A stretch of 64,000 nucleotides of DNA, taken from contig JASBUN010000061.1 of the NCBI GenBank assembly GCA_030147845.1, positions 1 to 64,000 of the forward strand, in the 5' to 3' direction. How positions within the stretch are numbered: the stretch's first letter is position 1; every line of letters starts with the position of its first letter. Shown here in pieces: positions 29,271 to 40,681 of this stretch. The notes below the pieces were generated by a model. That model worked only from the letters and a program-made list of their open reading frames with translations. It was not told where the DNA came from and ran no database searches. The stretch comes from Gammaproteobacteria bacterium. GTDB taxonomy: Bacteria > Pseudomonadota > Gammaproteobacteria > JASBUN01. Both the position numbers and the translations under genes were made by a program.

Positions 29271-29771
29271 ATGAGTCAGGATGGATGCGCGGGTATCGGC
29301 GTAGCCGGTGATGTGGTGGTGGACGTGCAGATCGCATCGGCCGGCATCGATATTCCAATGGCGGATGAATTCCAGGCGTGGGTGCAAGGTGCGCTGGCCG
29401 GACGACGTACGCGCGGCGAGGTCGTGATCCGGGTGGTCGATGACGCCGAGAGCGCCGATCTGAACCAGCGCTATCGTGCTAAAGCGGGACCCACCAATGT
29501 GCTGTCTTTCGTCTTCGAGGCGCCGCCGGGCGTGTTGGTGGACTTGTTGGGTGATTTGGTAATCTGTGCGCCGGTTGTGGTTCGCGAGGCGGTGCAGCAG
29601 AACAAGGCGCCGCTGGCGCACTGGGCGCACATGGTTGTGCATGGCACGTTGCATCTGCTTGGCTACGACCATCAAGAACCGGGCGAAGCGCAGCGTATGG
29701 AATGTGCAGAGATTGAAATTTTGGCGCGGCTGGGATTTCCCGATCCGTATCAGTGTGAAGATGGTGTATGA
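29271..29771 (+). CDS. ybeY: Endoribonuclease YbeY
   Basis: YbeY is a zinc-dependent endoribonuclease needed for 16S rRNA 3'-end maturation and ribosome quality control. The 166-residue protein carries the metal-binding HGTLHLLGYDH motif near residue 120 (HxxxHxxxxxH) and the fold landmarks NVLSFVFEAPPG and LGDLVICAPVVVREA. Length is normal. It follows ybeZ by 18 bases and precedes corC by 24. Confidence 0.95.
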   Translation: MSQDGCAGIGVAGDVVVDVQIASAGIDIPMADEFQAWVQGALAGRRTRGEVVIRVVDDAESADLNQRYRAKAGPTNVLSFVFEAPPGVLVDLLGDLVICAPVVVREAVQQNKAPLAHWAHMVVHGTLHLLGYDHQEPGEAQRMECAEIEILARLGFPDPYQCEDGV

Positions 29772-29795
29772 CGCAATGGAGAATGGCAGCAACTA

Positions 29796-30656
29796 ATGAG
29801 TGAGCATCGCACCAATAGCAGCAGCCTCGGCGCGCGCTCGTGGTTTGAGCGTATCAGTCAGGCGCTGTCGGGTGAGCCGAAAGACCGGGAGCAGCTTCTG
29901 GAAGTGCTGCGCGACGCGCATGACCGGAACCTGCTGGACCTGGATGCGTTCAGCATGATTGAAGGTGTTCTGCAGGTGTCCGAGATGCAAGTGCGTGACA
30001 TCATGATTCCGCGTTCGCAAATGGTGGTGATCGAACGCGACGCGCCCGTCGAGGAGATACTGGCACTCATTGTACGCTCCGGGCATTCGCGTTTTCCGGT
30101 CATCGGTGATAATCGCGACGAAGTGGTCGGTATGCTGCTGGCCAAGGATATGTTGTGGTATTACATGGAAGGGCAGCGCGACGCCTTCAATATTCGCGAA
30201 TTGTTGCGCCCGGCGTCGTTTATTCCCGAGAGCAAGCGCTTGAATGTGCTGTTAAAGGAGTTTCGCGCCAGCCGCAATCATTTGGCGGTCGTGATTGACG
30301 AATATGGTGGCGTGGCCGGTATGGTCACGATAGAGGACGTCATCGAACAGATCGTCGGTGAGATCGAGGATGAACACGATATCGAGGAGGGAACTTATAT
30401 TCTCGATCATGAGGCCAATCGGTTTACGGTCAAGGCGCTTACCCCGATCGAAGACTTCAATGCCCATTTCGGTACCCGTTTCAGCGATGAAGAATTCGAT
30501 ACCATTGGCGGTTTGTTGTTGAACGCGCTTGGGCACATGCCCAAACGCGGTGAGACCGTGCATATCGACGGCTTGGCATTTAAGGTGTTGCGCGCCGATA
30601 ACCGGCGCGTGCACCTGTTGCAGGTCACAGTGGACCCCCAGACGCCGGCATCGTGA
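29796..30656 (+). CDS. corC: CBS-domain protein CorC (YbeX)
   Basis: CorC/YbeX is a cytoplasmic protein linked with magnesium and cobalt efflux, and more recently with ribosome metabolism. The 286 residues hold two CBS domains (about residues 65-125, VRDIMIPRSQMVVIERD..., and 130-190, ELLRPASFIPESKRLNVLLKEFRASRNHLAVVIDEYGGVAGMVTIEDVIEQIVGEI). A C-terminal transporter-associated domain follows (GGLLLNALGHMPKRGETVHIDGLAFKVL). No membrane helix is present. The stop overlaps the lnt start (GTGA). Confidence 0.95.
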   Translation: MSEHRTNSSSLGARSWFERISQALSGEPKDREQLLEVLRDAHDRNLLDLDAFSMIEGVLQVSEMQVRDIMIPRSQMVVIERDAPVEEILALIVRSGHSRFPVIGDNRDEVVGMLLAKDMLWYYMEGQRDAFNIRELLRPASFIPESKRLNVLLKEFRASRNHLAVVIDEYGGVAGMVTIEDVIEQIVGEIEDEHDIEEGTYILDHEANRFTVKALTPIEDFNAHFGTRFSDEEFDTIGGLLLNALGHMPKRGETVHIDGLAFKVLRADNRRVHLLQVTVDPQTPAS

Positions 30657-32239
30657 CGTCGATCATGGCGCGAGGGCAGCGGAGTTCGGCGGCGCAGGCA
30701 TCGCCCGACGGCGTCGCGCGCGGCCGCCGGCCGACGGTGGGTGGCGATGCGCTGGCGTTTGCCGCCGGCGCCGTCACCCCGCTCGCCTTTTCCCCTTACG
30801 GCATATTTGCCATTGCGCCGTTGGCTGCCGCGGTATTGTTTTATTTGTGTTCCGCGGTCAGTGGCCGCCGTGCCTTTTGGCGTGGCTGGTTGTTCGGTTT
30901 TGGGTTGTTTGCCTTTGGCGTGTATTGGGTCTACCACAGCATGCACGTGTACGGCTACATGCCGCCGCTGCTTGCCGGCCTGTTCACGGTGGTGTTTGCT
31001 GCGTTGTTGGCGCTTTACCCCGGTTTGGCGTTGTATTTTGCCACGCGCTTTTTCCGGGTTACGACGCCATGGCGCTTACTACTTGTCTATCCGGCGGTAT
31101 GGACCCTGGCCGAGTGGCTGCGGGGTTGGCTGTTGACCGGCTTCCCGTGGCTCGATCTTGGTTACAGTCAAGTGGCTGCGCCGCTGGGTGGGCTGGCGGC
31201 CTACGTCGGCGTCTACGGCGTTACATGGGCGGTTGCCTTCAGTGGCGGCTTGTTAGCGTTACTCCTGCACGTGCGCTTGCGCACCGGGGCGATTCTGTTG
31301 TCGTCCGTGGCGGTGTTGTGGGCGGTCGCTTGGTTGTTGGGAACGGTCTCCTGGACGGCCCCGGCCGGGGCCGCTTTTTCGGTGAGTTTAATTCAAGGTA
31401 ATGTGCCCCAGGAGATCAAATGGCAGCGCGGCGCGCGCGCTAAGATACTGCAACAGTATGCGGCTGCAACGCGCACGCGCTTGGGAACGCGCTTGATCGT
31501 CTGGCCGGAGACCGCCATACCGGTATTTTATAGTGAAGTCGCAAACGACTATCTGCGCCCACTGGCCGCGGCTGCGCGCGCGAAAGGTACTGATTTACTG
31601 ATGGGATTGCCGGTGCGCGATCCCGCCTCGGGAAAATACTACAACGCGATGCTGAGTCTTGACGGGCGATCGGCCTTTTACTTTAAACGGCACTTGGTGC
31701 CGTTCGGCGAGTATGTGCCGCTGCGCGGATTGCTCGACGGATTGCTGGATCTGCTGCACGTCCCCATGTCGTCTTTCAGTAAGGGTGCTTGGCAGCAGCA
31801 ACCGCCGCATGTGGCCGGTTACCCGGTCGGTATCTCCATCTGCTACGAGATCGCGTTCGGCGCTGAGGTCATAACGACATTGCCGCAGGCCGCGTTTCTG
31901 GTCAACGCCAGTAACAATTCCTGGTTTGGTGATTCCAGCGCACCCTATCAAGTGCTGGAAATGGCGCGTATGCGTGCCCGCGAGAGCCAGCGTTACGTGC
32001 TCAGCGCAACCAACAACGGTATGACCGCGATCATCGACGATGCCGGCAGGGTGCGGCGCGAGGCGCCGCGCGCGCGCGCGGTCATTTTGGATGGCACCGT
32101 TGAGCCGCGCACTGGTTCTACGCCTTACGTCCGTTGGGGCAACGTACCAGTGATTACGGCGCTGGTCATGTCAGTGCTGGCCGGCTTGTGGTCCGGCCGT
32201 CGCGCGCGGCGCCGACGGCCGTCATCGGCATCAACGTGA
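30653..32239 (+). CDS. lnt: Apolipoprotein N-acyltransferase
   Basis: Lnt adds the third acyl chain to the N-terminal cysteine of lipoproteins in the inner membrane. The 528-residue protein has about six N-terminal hydrophobic helices, a periplasmic nitrilase-like domain, and a last helix near the C-terminus. The catalytic triad is visible as E286 (WPETAIP), K345 (FKRHLVPFGEYVP) and C397 (ISICYEIAF). The start is GTG 30653, overlapping corC by four bases; ATG 30665 is also possible. The 3' end overlaps convergent ybeL by nine bases. Confidence 0.95.
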   Translation: MTSIMARGQRSSAAQASPDGVARGRRPTVGGDALAFAAGAVTPLAFSPYGIFAIAPLAAAVLFYLCSAVSGRRAFWRGWLFGFGLFAFGVYWVYHSMHVYGYMPPLLAGLFTVVFAALLALYPGLALYFATRFFRVTTPWRLLLVYPAVWTLAEWLRGWLLTGFPWLDLGYSQVAAPLGGLAAYVGVYGVTWAVAFSGGLLALLLHVRLRTGAILLSSVAVLWAVAWLLGTVSWTAPAGAAFSVSLIQGNVPQEIKWQRGARAKILQQYAAATRTRLGTRLIVWPETAIPVFYSEVANDYLRPLAAAARAKGTDLLMGLPVRDPASGKYYNAMLSLDGRSAFYFKRHLVPFGEYVPLRGLLDGLLDLLHVPMSSFSKGAWQQQPPHVAGYPVGISICYEIAFGAEVITTLPQAAFLVNASNNSWFGDSSAPYQVLEMARMRARESQRYVLSATNNGMTAIIDDAGRVRREAPRARAVILDGTVEPRTGSTPYVRWGNVPVITALVMSVLAGLWSGRRARRRRPSSAST

Positions 32240-32746
32240 TTTGCGGTTGAAGCTGGTGGCGTGACAGCGTGGACACGGGGGGATGTGTCCGGCTTTCTTG
32301 AAATTAAGCAATTCACCGCATTCTTGGCACTCCAGCGTGCCCGGACCGGCAATTTCGCCGCTCCGGTAAACGCCGCGGTGGTCGAGGTCATGCTGTAATT
32401 CCATTAATTCCAGCTTGGTCTTGTCGGCCACGGAAGTAAACAGATCGAGCAGGGAGAGTTCGATCAGTTCCATGTCCATGTGTAACCAGTCGCGTAGTTC
32501 GCCGCCGGTTCGCGCCAGGTATTGACCGGCGTCGTTTAGGTCGCGCTGCACCCACGCAGAAATTTTCTCGGCCTCCTCGCGGCTCAATTCGCCTTGCTCG
32601 ACGGCCACGTCGCGTGCCTGCTGCAGGGCTTGCTGCACGGTGTCCGCACTATCGCCCGTGTCAGCGAGCGTGTCCTGCACGCGTTGCATCATGAGGCGGT
32701 AGGCATTTTCCAATTTTTGATCGGTGTGCTCAGGGGAGTTGTGCAT
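32231..32746 (-). CDS. ybeL: Zinc-ribbon protein YbeL (DUF1451 family)
   Basis: The 171-residue product has a largely helical, acidic first two thirds and a C-terminal zinc ribbon with CQEC and CPRC (LECQECGELLNFKKAGHIPPCPRCHATSFNRK). It matches the E. coli YbeL family of unknown function, whose gene also neighbours leuS. The ORF track begins at 32812; ATG at 32746 follows AAAGGCAAG. It is convergent with lnt, with overlapping stop codons, and divergent from leuS. Confidence 0.85.
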   Translation of the reverse strand: MHNSPEHTDQKLENAYRLMMQRVQDTLADTGDSADTVQQALQQARDVAVEQGELSREEAEKISAWVQRDLNDAGQYLARTGGELRDWLHMDMELIELSLLDLFTSVADKTKLELMELQHDLDHRGVYRSGEIAGPGTLECQECGELLNFKKAGHIPPCPRCHATSFNRKSR

Positions 32747-32895
32747 GGGTTTCTTGCCTTTCGGTCGCGTTAGACCAAGTGTGGCGCAAAAGCACACCCC
32801 TGTCACCCGCATTGCCGGTCGTCTCGCTGTTCAAAGTCGAGCGCCTACGGTATCCTTTTCTGCTTAAACGTAATTTTTCTCTAGCCAAAAGTTGA

Positions 32896-35358
<2,463 letters not shown>

Positions 35359-35382
35359 TCATCAAACTGGGGAGCGTTGAAT

Positions 35383-35940
35383 GTGAGCAGGCAGTCCGGA
35401 TTGAAGTCTAGGCCAAGCACGCCTACGTCGCGCACAGCAACTACGCTGCGTTTTGCGGTGCTAGCTTGGCTTGCCGTGAATTTGTCGGCTTGCGGCTTCC
35501 ATCTGCGCGGCTCCGTGCATTTGCCGCCGGACATGCACAAGACTTATATCGATGGCTACGGCGCTAGCCCGCTGGTACGCGCGCTGCAGCGGGAATTGCG
35601 CGACGCGGGAGCGACGGTGGCCGGCGCGCCGAACGATGCCAGTGCGATCATACATGTGCAGAACCTAACCGATCAGCGCCGCGTGCTGTCGGTGGATGTC
35701 AATGGTCAAGTGCAGGAATATGAAGTGAGCCTGGTGGTCCACTATTCCGTGACGCGGGCGAATGGCACCACCCTGGCGGCTAATCAACGCCTGGTAGCGG
35801 TGCGCGACTATCGTTTTGACCCCACCGACATCATCGGTAAGGCGGGTGAGGACGAGTTGCTGCGTAAGGAGATGGCGCAGGACTTGGCCCGCACCATGTT
35901 GCGCCGCCTTGAATATTCGTCTTTGCAGGGCGGCGGTTGA
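35383..35940 (+). CDS. lptE: LPS-assembly lipoprotein LptE
   Basis: LptE is the outer-membrane lipoprotein that plugs the LptD barrel in LPS export. The 185-residue product has a lipoprotein signal sequence with lipobox LSAC, cysteine at residue 37, and the typical following GFHLRGSVHLPPDMHKTYIDGYG. The ORF track starts at TTG 35377, only two bases after GGGGAG. GTG 35383 has proper spacing. The N-terminus before the hydrophobic stretch is rather long and basic. It partners lptA, lptB and lptC near the right end of the window. Confidence 0.92.
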   Translation: MSRQSGLKSRPSTPTSRTATTLRFAVLAWLAVNLSACGFHLRGSVHLPPDMHKTYIDGYGASPLVRALQRELRDAGATVAGAPNDASAIIHVQNLTDQRRVLSVDVNGQVQEYEVSLVVHYSVTRANGTTLAANQRLVAVRDYRFDPTDIIGKAGEDELLRKEMAQDLARTMLRRLEYSSLQGGG

Positions 35941-35948
35941 GCCGGTTC

Positions 35949-36974
35949 ATGCAGCTTAGAGCGGAACAATTGGAATCCCACTTGGCCAAAGGACTGGCGC
36001 CAATTTACGTCATTAGCGGCGACGAGCCGCTGCAGATCCAAGAATTGGGAGACGCTATCCGGGCCCGCTCGCGTAGCGAAGGCTTTACCGAACGCGAAGT
36101 TTTGAACGTTGAACGTGGCTTCGACTGGAATCAATTGCGTGATTGCGCCAACAATCTTTCTTTGTTTGCCGAGCGCCGTCTGCTCGAAGTGCGCATGGCT
36201 GCCAAGCCCGGCGATGACGGTGCGCGCGCGCTCGCCGAGTATGCGGCCCATCCTCCCGCGGACACGGCGCTGTTGTTGACCTGCGCGAAACTCGATAAGA
36301 ACACCACCGCGCGCGCCAAGTGGTTTCAAGCGTTGGCAAAAATCGGCGTCGTGATTCAGGTTTGGCCGGTTGGTGAGCGCGAATTGCCGGGGTGGATACA
36401 GCGGCGTATGCGCGCACGAGGTTTGCAGCCCTCGAGTGACGCCGTGGCGATGCTGGCCGATCGCGTCGAGGGCAATTTGCTGGCGGCCGCGCAAGAGATC
36501 GAAAAATTGGCGTTGCTACACACTGCCGGGCGCATCGATGTCGAGTCTATCGCCGCGGCGGTGGCCGATAGTGCGCGGTTCAACGTCTTCGGCCTGGTCG
36601 ATAGCGCGCTGGCCGGCAAATCGGAGCGTTGCGCACGCATGCTCGGCGGCCTGCGCGCTGAAGGGGTGGCGCCGGTGCTGCTGTGTTGGGCTTTGACGCG
36701 CGAAGTGCGCACGCTGACAGGGATGGCGGCGGATATCGCGAAGGGGCAGCGCGCCGACGCCGTGCTGACTCGGAATCGTGTTTGGGATCGCCGTAAACCT
36801 TTGATAAATCATGCGCTTAGACATAGGCCTGTCGATGAGTGGTATGACCTGCTGCGACGCTGCGCACACACCGAGCGCGTGATCAAAGGGGCGGCGGTAG
36901 GAAAGCCGTGGGATGAACTGTTACAATTGACCCTTATGTTATCGGGGCTCAACCCCATGGCCCGCTCGGCCTGA
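35949..36974 (+). CDS. holA: DNA polymerase III subunit delta
   Basis: HolA is the delta subunit of the clamp-loader complex that opens the beta clamp. The 341-residue sequence begins [38 protein letters not shown], the typical start, and contains [21 protein letters not shown] in the AAA+ like middle and the C-terminal collar helices. The ORF track uses TTG 35937, overlapping the lptE stop. ATG 35949 fits homologues better, though the ribosome binding site is weak for both. Confidence 0.93.
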   Translation: MQLRAEQLESHLAKGLAPIYVISGDEPLQIQELGDAIRARSRSEGFTEREVLNVERGFDWNQLRDCANNLSLFAERRLLEVRMAAKPGDDGARALAEYAAHPPADTALLLTCAKLDKNTTARAKWFQALAKIGVVIQVWPVGERELPGWIQRRMRARGLQPSSDAVAMLADRVEGNLLAAAQEIEKLALLHTAGRIDVESIAAAVADSARFNVFGLVDSALAGKSERCARMLGGLRAEGVAPVLLCWALTREVRTLTGMAADIAKGQRADAVLTRNRVWDRRKPLINHALRHRPVDEWYDLLRRCAHTERVIKGAAVGKPWDELLQLTLMLSGLNPMARSA

Positions 36975-37029
36975 GGCGTGCGCCGAGGCCACCAATTGCT
37001 TCCGCTGGAACCCGGCATGCGCGATCGAA

Positions 37030-38313
37030 ATGAGTGCGAATCCTGAAGTCATTCAACTAGATGTCCCGACCTACATGGCCGATGTGGGGCGCCGTGCGCG
37101 GCGCGCCGCGCGTGCTATGGGCCGCGCCGAAAGCGCCGCCAAGGATGCCGCATTATTGGCCATTGCCGCGGCGATCGAGGAAGACACCGAGCGGCTGTGC
37201 GCAGCCAACCGCGAGGATGTCGCGGCGGCCACCCAGCGCGGGTTAAGCGCCGCGCTGCTGGATCGGCTCGAACTCACGGCGACGCGGATTGCGGCGATGG
37301 CCGAGGGGTTACGCCACGTCGCCGGGCTAAGCGACCCTATCGGTTCGATTTCCGATCTGCAGTATCGCCCGTCAGGCATCCAGGTCGGGCGGATGCGCGT
37401 GCCGCTGGGCGTGATTGGTATCATCTACGAATCGCGGCCCAATGTAACCGCGGATGCGGCCGGACTTTGTCTCAAGGCCGGCAATGCCGCGATCCTGCGC
37501 GGCGGATCCGAAGCTATGCGTTCCAATCAGGCCATCGCCGCATGTATTCAGCGTGGCTTAGAGTACGCCGGCCTGCCGCGCGACGCCGTGCAGGTCGTGG
37601 CAACCACGGATCGTGAGGCGGTCGGCCTGTTGATTACCATGCCCGAATATGTCGACGTCATCGTGCCGCGTGGCGGTAAGGGTTTGATCGAGCGCATCAG
37701 CCGCGATGCGCGCGTCCCGGTGATTAAACACTTGGATGGCGTCTGTCATGTCTACATTGATGATCAAGCCGACCGTGACAAAGCGTTGCGGGTGGCCTTC
37801 AATGCCAAGACACAGCGTTACGGCACCTGCAATACCATGGAGACGCTATTGGTTGCCGAAGGCATCGCCGCGCAAGTGCTGCCGGAGTTGGGACATATGT
37901 TCGCCGACGCCGGTGTCGAATTGCGCGGCTGTGAGCGTACGCGCGCCATCATTACCGGCGCCTTGGTGGCCACGGAGGCCGATTGGACGGCCGAATACCT
38001 GGCGCCGGTGTTGTCGATACGTGTGGTAAAGGATATTGACCAGGCGATGGACCATATCGCGCAGTACGGCTCACACCATACCGACGCGATATTGACCGAG
38101 AACTACGCTCGGGCGCGGCGTTTTTTACGCGAGGTGGATTCCAGCTCGGTGATGGTGAATGCGTCGACGCGCTTTGCCGATGGCTTCGAATACGGGCTGG
38201 GAGCGGAGATCGGCATCAGCACTGACAAGTTACACGCGCGTGGGCCGGTCGGGCTGGAGGGTCTGACTACGCAGAAGTTCGTGGTGCTCGGCGATGGCCA
38301 AATCCGCAGTTGA
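37030..38313 (+). CDS. proA: Gamma-glutamyl phosphate reductase
   Basis: ProA reduces gamma-glutamyl phosphate to glutamate semialdehyde in proline synthesis. The 427-residue aldehyde-dehydrogenase-fold enzyme has [31 protein letters not shown] near residue 136, [15 protein letters not shown] near 215, the catalytic cysteine in [14 protein letters not shown] near 265, and the C-terminal [36 protein letters not shown]. proB is not adjacent, unlike in E. coli. ATG 37075 is an alternative start. Confidence 0.96.
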   Translation: MSANPEVIQLDVPTYMADVGRRARRAARAMGRAESAAKDAALLAIAAAIEEDTERLCAANREDVAAATQRGLSAALLDRLELTATRIAAMAEGLRHVAGLSDPIGSISDLQYRPSGIQVGRMRVPLGVIGIIYESRPNVTADAAGLCLKAGNAAILRGGSEAMRSNQAIAACIQRGLEYAGLPRDAVQVVATTDREAVGLLITMPEYVDVIVPRGGKGLIERISRDARVPVIKHLDGVCHVYIDDQADRDKALRVAFNAKTQRYGTCNTMETLLVAEGIAAQVLPELGHMFADAGVELRGCERTRAIITGALVATEADWTAEYLAPVLSIRVVKDIDQAMDHIAQYGSHHTDAILTENYARARRFLREVDSSSVMVNASTRFADGFEYGLGAEIGISTDKLHARGPVGLEGLTTQKFVVLGDGQIRS

Positions 38314-38428
38314 TGATCGTCTACTCGCCGGATTTGGCTTGGCCGCAGACCGTCGGTGAATCGGTCATCCATTCTCACACCTCGCTGCGAGCAGACGCCA
38401 TCCGTGCAGTTCGGTGGCCTAGGTAGTT

Positions 38429-39070
38429 ATGCTGGGAATCTTCGGCGGCACTTTTGACCCCATCCATTTCGGCCATCTTCGGCCGGCGCTGGAATTACTG
38501 CAGACGCTACCGCTTGATCAGATCGCCTGGGTTCCGTGCCGCCAGCCGCCGCACCGGGAGCAGCCGGTGGCGTCCGCGGATACCCGTTTGCGCATGTTGC
38601 AGGCGGCCGTCGACGGCGTGGCTGGATTCGAGATCGACCGCCGTGAGTTGCATCGCGCAGGGCCGTCTTACATGGTCGATACGCTGCGTTCGTTGCGCGC
38701 CGAGGCCGAGCAGCGCCGCTTGTGCCTGCTGTTGGGTATGGACGCATTTCGCGGACTTGCCGCATGGCATGAATGGCGCACGATCACCGAACTCGCGCAC
38801 GTGGTGGTGGCGGAACGCCCCGGTTGGCAGCGCCCTGCGGCTGGAGAGCTGGGCGCCCTGATCAACGCATGTGCTACTCGTTCGGTTGATGATCTCCATC
38901 GAAAGCACGCCGGATGCATCCTGTTTCAGCCAGTTACACAACTGGAAATATCAGCCACCGCGATTCGATCGCTGGCCCAGGCCGGGAAAAGCGTCCGTTA
39001 CCTGGTGCCCGACGGTGTGCGCGATATTATTGAACACGAAAGGGTCTACGCGCCGCCTAAGGGCGCGTAG
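38429..39070 (+). CDS. nadD: Nicotinate-nucleotide adenylyltransferase
   Basis: NadD forms nicotinate adenine dinucleotide in NAD synthesis. The 213-residue protein has the nucleotidyltransferase motif GIFGGTFDPIHFGHLRPA at residues 3-20 and the second motif ISATAIRSL near residue 175. Motifs and length are normal. It lies 115 bases after proA; that gap holds a possible 37-codon ORF. The nadD-rsfS-rlmH order is widely conserved. Confidence 0.96.
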   Translation: MLGIFGGTFDPIHFGHLRPALELLQTLPLDQIAWVPCRQPPHREQPVASADTRLRMLQAAVDGVAGFEIDRRELHRAGPSYMVDTLRSLRAEAEQRRLCLLLGMDAFRGLAAWHEWRTITELAHVVVAERPGWQRPAAGELGALINACATRSVDDLHRKHAGCILFQPVTQLEISATAIRSLAQAGKSVRYLVPDGVRDIIEHERVYAPPKGA

Positions 39071-39145
39071 CCTGTGAACACACGGACCTGGGGCGGCGCA
39101 TAGGCGTGCCGCGGAACGTGATAACAGTGGGTGATAGGTAGGGGC

Positions 39146-39499
39146 ATGCAGGCGGAAGAATTACTCAAACACGTGACGAATGCGCTAGCGGATATGAAAG
39201 CGGTGGACGCCAGAGTTCTTGATGTGCGTGGACACTCGTCGTTCACCGATATCATGGTGGTCGCCAGCGGCACATCCAGCCGGCATGTAAAGGGTATTGC
39301 GGATGCGGTGATACAGAGGGCCAAGGCCAATGGTGTTACGCCGCTCGGTACCGAAGGCGAAAGTGCGGCCGAGTGGATTTTGGTGGATCTTGGAGATGTT
39401 GTCGTGCACGTGATGCAAGCGCAGGTGCGCGCCTTCTACAACTTGGAAAAATTATGGCATCGCAGCGATTCCAAGGCGCATGAACAGGGTGTGAACTGA
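39146..39499 (+). CDS. rsfS: Ribosomal silencing factor RsfS
   Basis: RsfS binds L14 and blocks subunit joining when nutrients fall. The 117-residue protein has the characteristic DVRGHSSFTDIMVVASGTSSRHVKGIADAV and the C-terminal EGESAAEWILVDLGDVVVHVMQAQVRAFYNLEKLW. The ORF track starts at GTG 39131; ATG 39146 follows AGGTAGGGG and gives the expected MQAEELLKHV start. Its target protein gene, rplN, is at 5258. Confidence 0.95.
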   Translation: MQAEELLKHVTNALADMKAVDARVLDVRGHSSFTDIMVVASGTSSRHVKGIADAVIQRAKANGVTPLGTEGESAAEWILVDLGDVVVHVMQAQVRAFYNLEKLWHRSDSKAHEQGVN

Positions 39500-39538
39500 G
39501 ACCATGACGTTGAAACCTCGACGGTTTTTCGCGCGGCC

Positions 39539-40006
39539 ATGCGCATTCATCTGATCGCCATTGGCAATCGGATGCCGGCGTGGGTAACGCAGGGTTACAC
39601 GGAGTACGCCTTGCGCTTACCACCGGAATGCGCGCTGCAATTGACCGAAATCGCGGCGTCGAAGCGGACCAAAAACGCCGATTTGCGCCGTATCGCGCGT
39701 AGCGAAGGTAATAAGTTGCTGGCGGCGGTGCCGAAGGGCGCGCGAATTTGGGCGTTGGACAGTCAAGGCAGTGCTTGGACGACAGAACAATTGGGTGAGC
39801 AAATGCGTGCGTGGTTGCAGGACGGCCGCGACCTTGCTCTGTTGGTCGGTGGCCCGGAGGGTCTGGACGCCGAGTGTAAATCGCACGCCGAACGTCATTG
39901 GTCGTTGTCGCCACTGACCCTGCCGCATCCGTTGGTGCGAGTCATGGTGGCGGAGCAACTCTATCGAACCTGGAGCCTGCTCAATGGGCATCCTTATCAT
40001 CGCTGA
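39539..40006 (+). CDS. rlmH: 23S rRNA pseudouridine(1915) N3-methyltransferase RlmH
   Basis: RlmH is a SPOUT-class methyltransferase acting on m3Psi1915 in helix 69 of 23S rRNA. The 155-residue protein begins [24 protein letters not shown]. It has the knot region with [56 protein letters not shown], which contains the SAM-binding glycines and the conserved C-terminal YH. It is complete. Confidence 0.96.
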   Translation: MRIHLIAIGNRMPAWVTQGYTEYALRLPPECALQLTEIAASKRTKNADLRRIARSEGNKLLAAVPKGARIWALDSQGSAWTTEQLGEQMRAWLQDGRDLALLVGGPEGLDAECKSHAERHWSLSPLTLPHPLVRVMVAEQLYRTWSLLNGHPYHR

Positions 40007-40018
40007 GCTTGTGCAGCT

Positions 40019-40639
40019 ATGACCCGGCAGGCAGGTGCCGATGCGTGCGCCGGCGAAGAGCCGGAGCTTTATTTGGCCTCGGCATCACCGCGCCGTCGTC
40101 AGTTGCTCGAACAAATTGGTATCCGCTTTGCGCTATTGCCGGTCAACGTGCCTGAGGTTGTGGCCACCGGCGAGTCCGCGGAAAGCTATGTTCTACGCGT
40201 CGCGCTCGATAAGGCGAGGACCGGTTGGCATTGCCGGCAACGTCGATTGGAGCGCCCGGTGCTGGGCGCCGATACCGAAGTGGTGCTTGACGGTCAGGTC
40301 ATGGGTAAGCCCGCTGATGAGCCGGACGCCATGGCAATGCTGGCGCGCTTGTCGGGCCGCAGCCACCAAGTGCTGAGCGCCGTCGCTGTGGTCGATGGTG
40401 CCCGCGAACGACGCATACTGGTGCGTAGTGTTGTGTCGTTCAGAAGCACCACGGAGCGTGAACGTCGGGCCTATTGCCGTTCCGGCGAACCGCTTGGCAA
40501 GGCCGGCGGCTATGCTGTTCAAGGCGCCGCGGCGACGTTTATTTGCCGACTGGAAGGCAGTTTTTCGGCTGTTATGGGACTACCTTTGTTCGAAACCGCC
40601 GAATTGCTCGGTAAGTTTAATATCCATGTGTTTAAATGA
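40019..40639 (+). CDS. maf: Maf-like nucleoside triphosphate pyrophosphatase
   Basis: Maf proteins hydrolyse dTTP, UTP and modified nucleotides to monophosphates. The 206-residue product has LYLASASPRRRQLLEQIGIRF near residue 18, VLGADTEVVLDGQVMGKPADEPDAMAMLARLSGRSHQVLSAVAVV near residue 82, and the C-terminal GKAGGYAVQGAAATFICRLEGSFSAVMGLPLFET. It fits the YhdE subgroup, which in E. coli also neighbours rng. The first 15 residues before the core are variable. Confidence 0.93.
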   Translation: MTRQAGADACAGEEPELYLASASPRRRQLLEQIGIRFALLPVNVPEVVATGESAESYVLRVALDKARTGWHCRQRRLERPVLGADTEVVLDGQVMGKPADEPDAMAMLARLSGRSHQVLSAVAVVDGARERRILVRSVVSFRSTTERERRAYCRSGEPLGKAGGYAVQGAAATFICRLEGSFSAVMGLPLFETAELLGKFNIHVFK

Positions 40640-40681
40640 CCCGTACATGTTCTGTGTCACGCAGCGGACTCGAACCAACCT

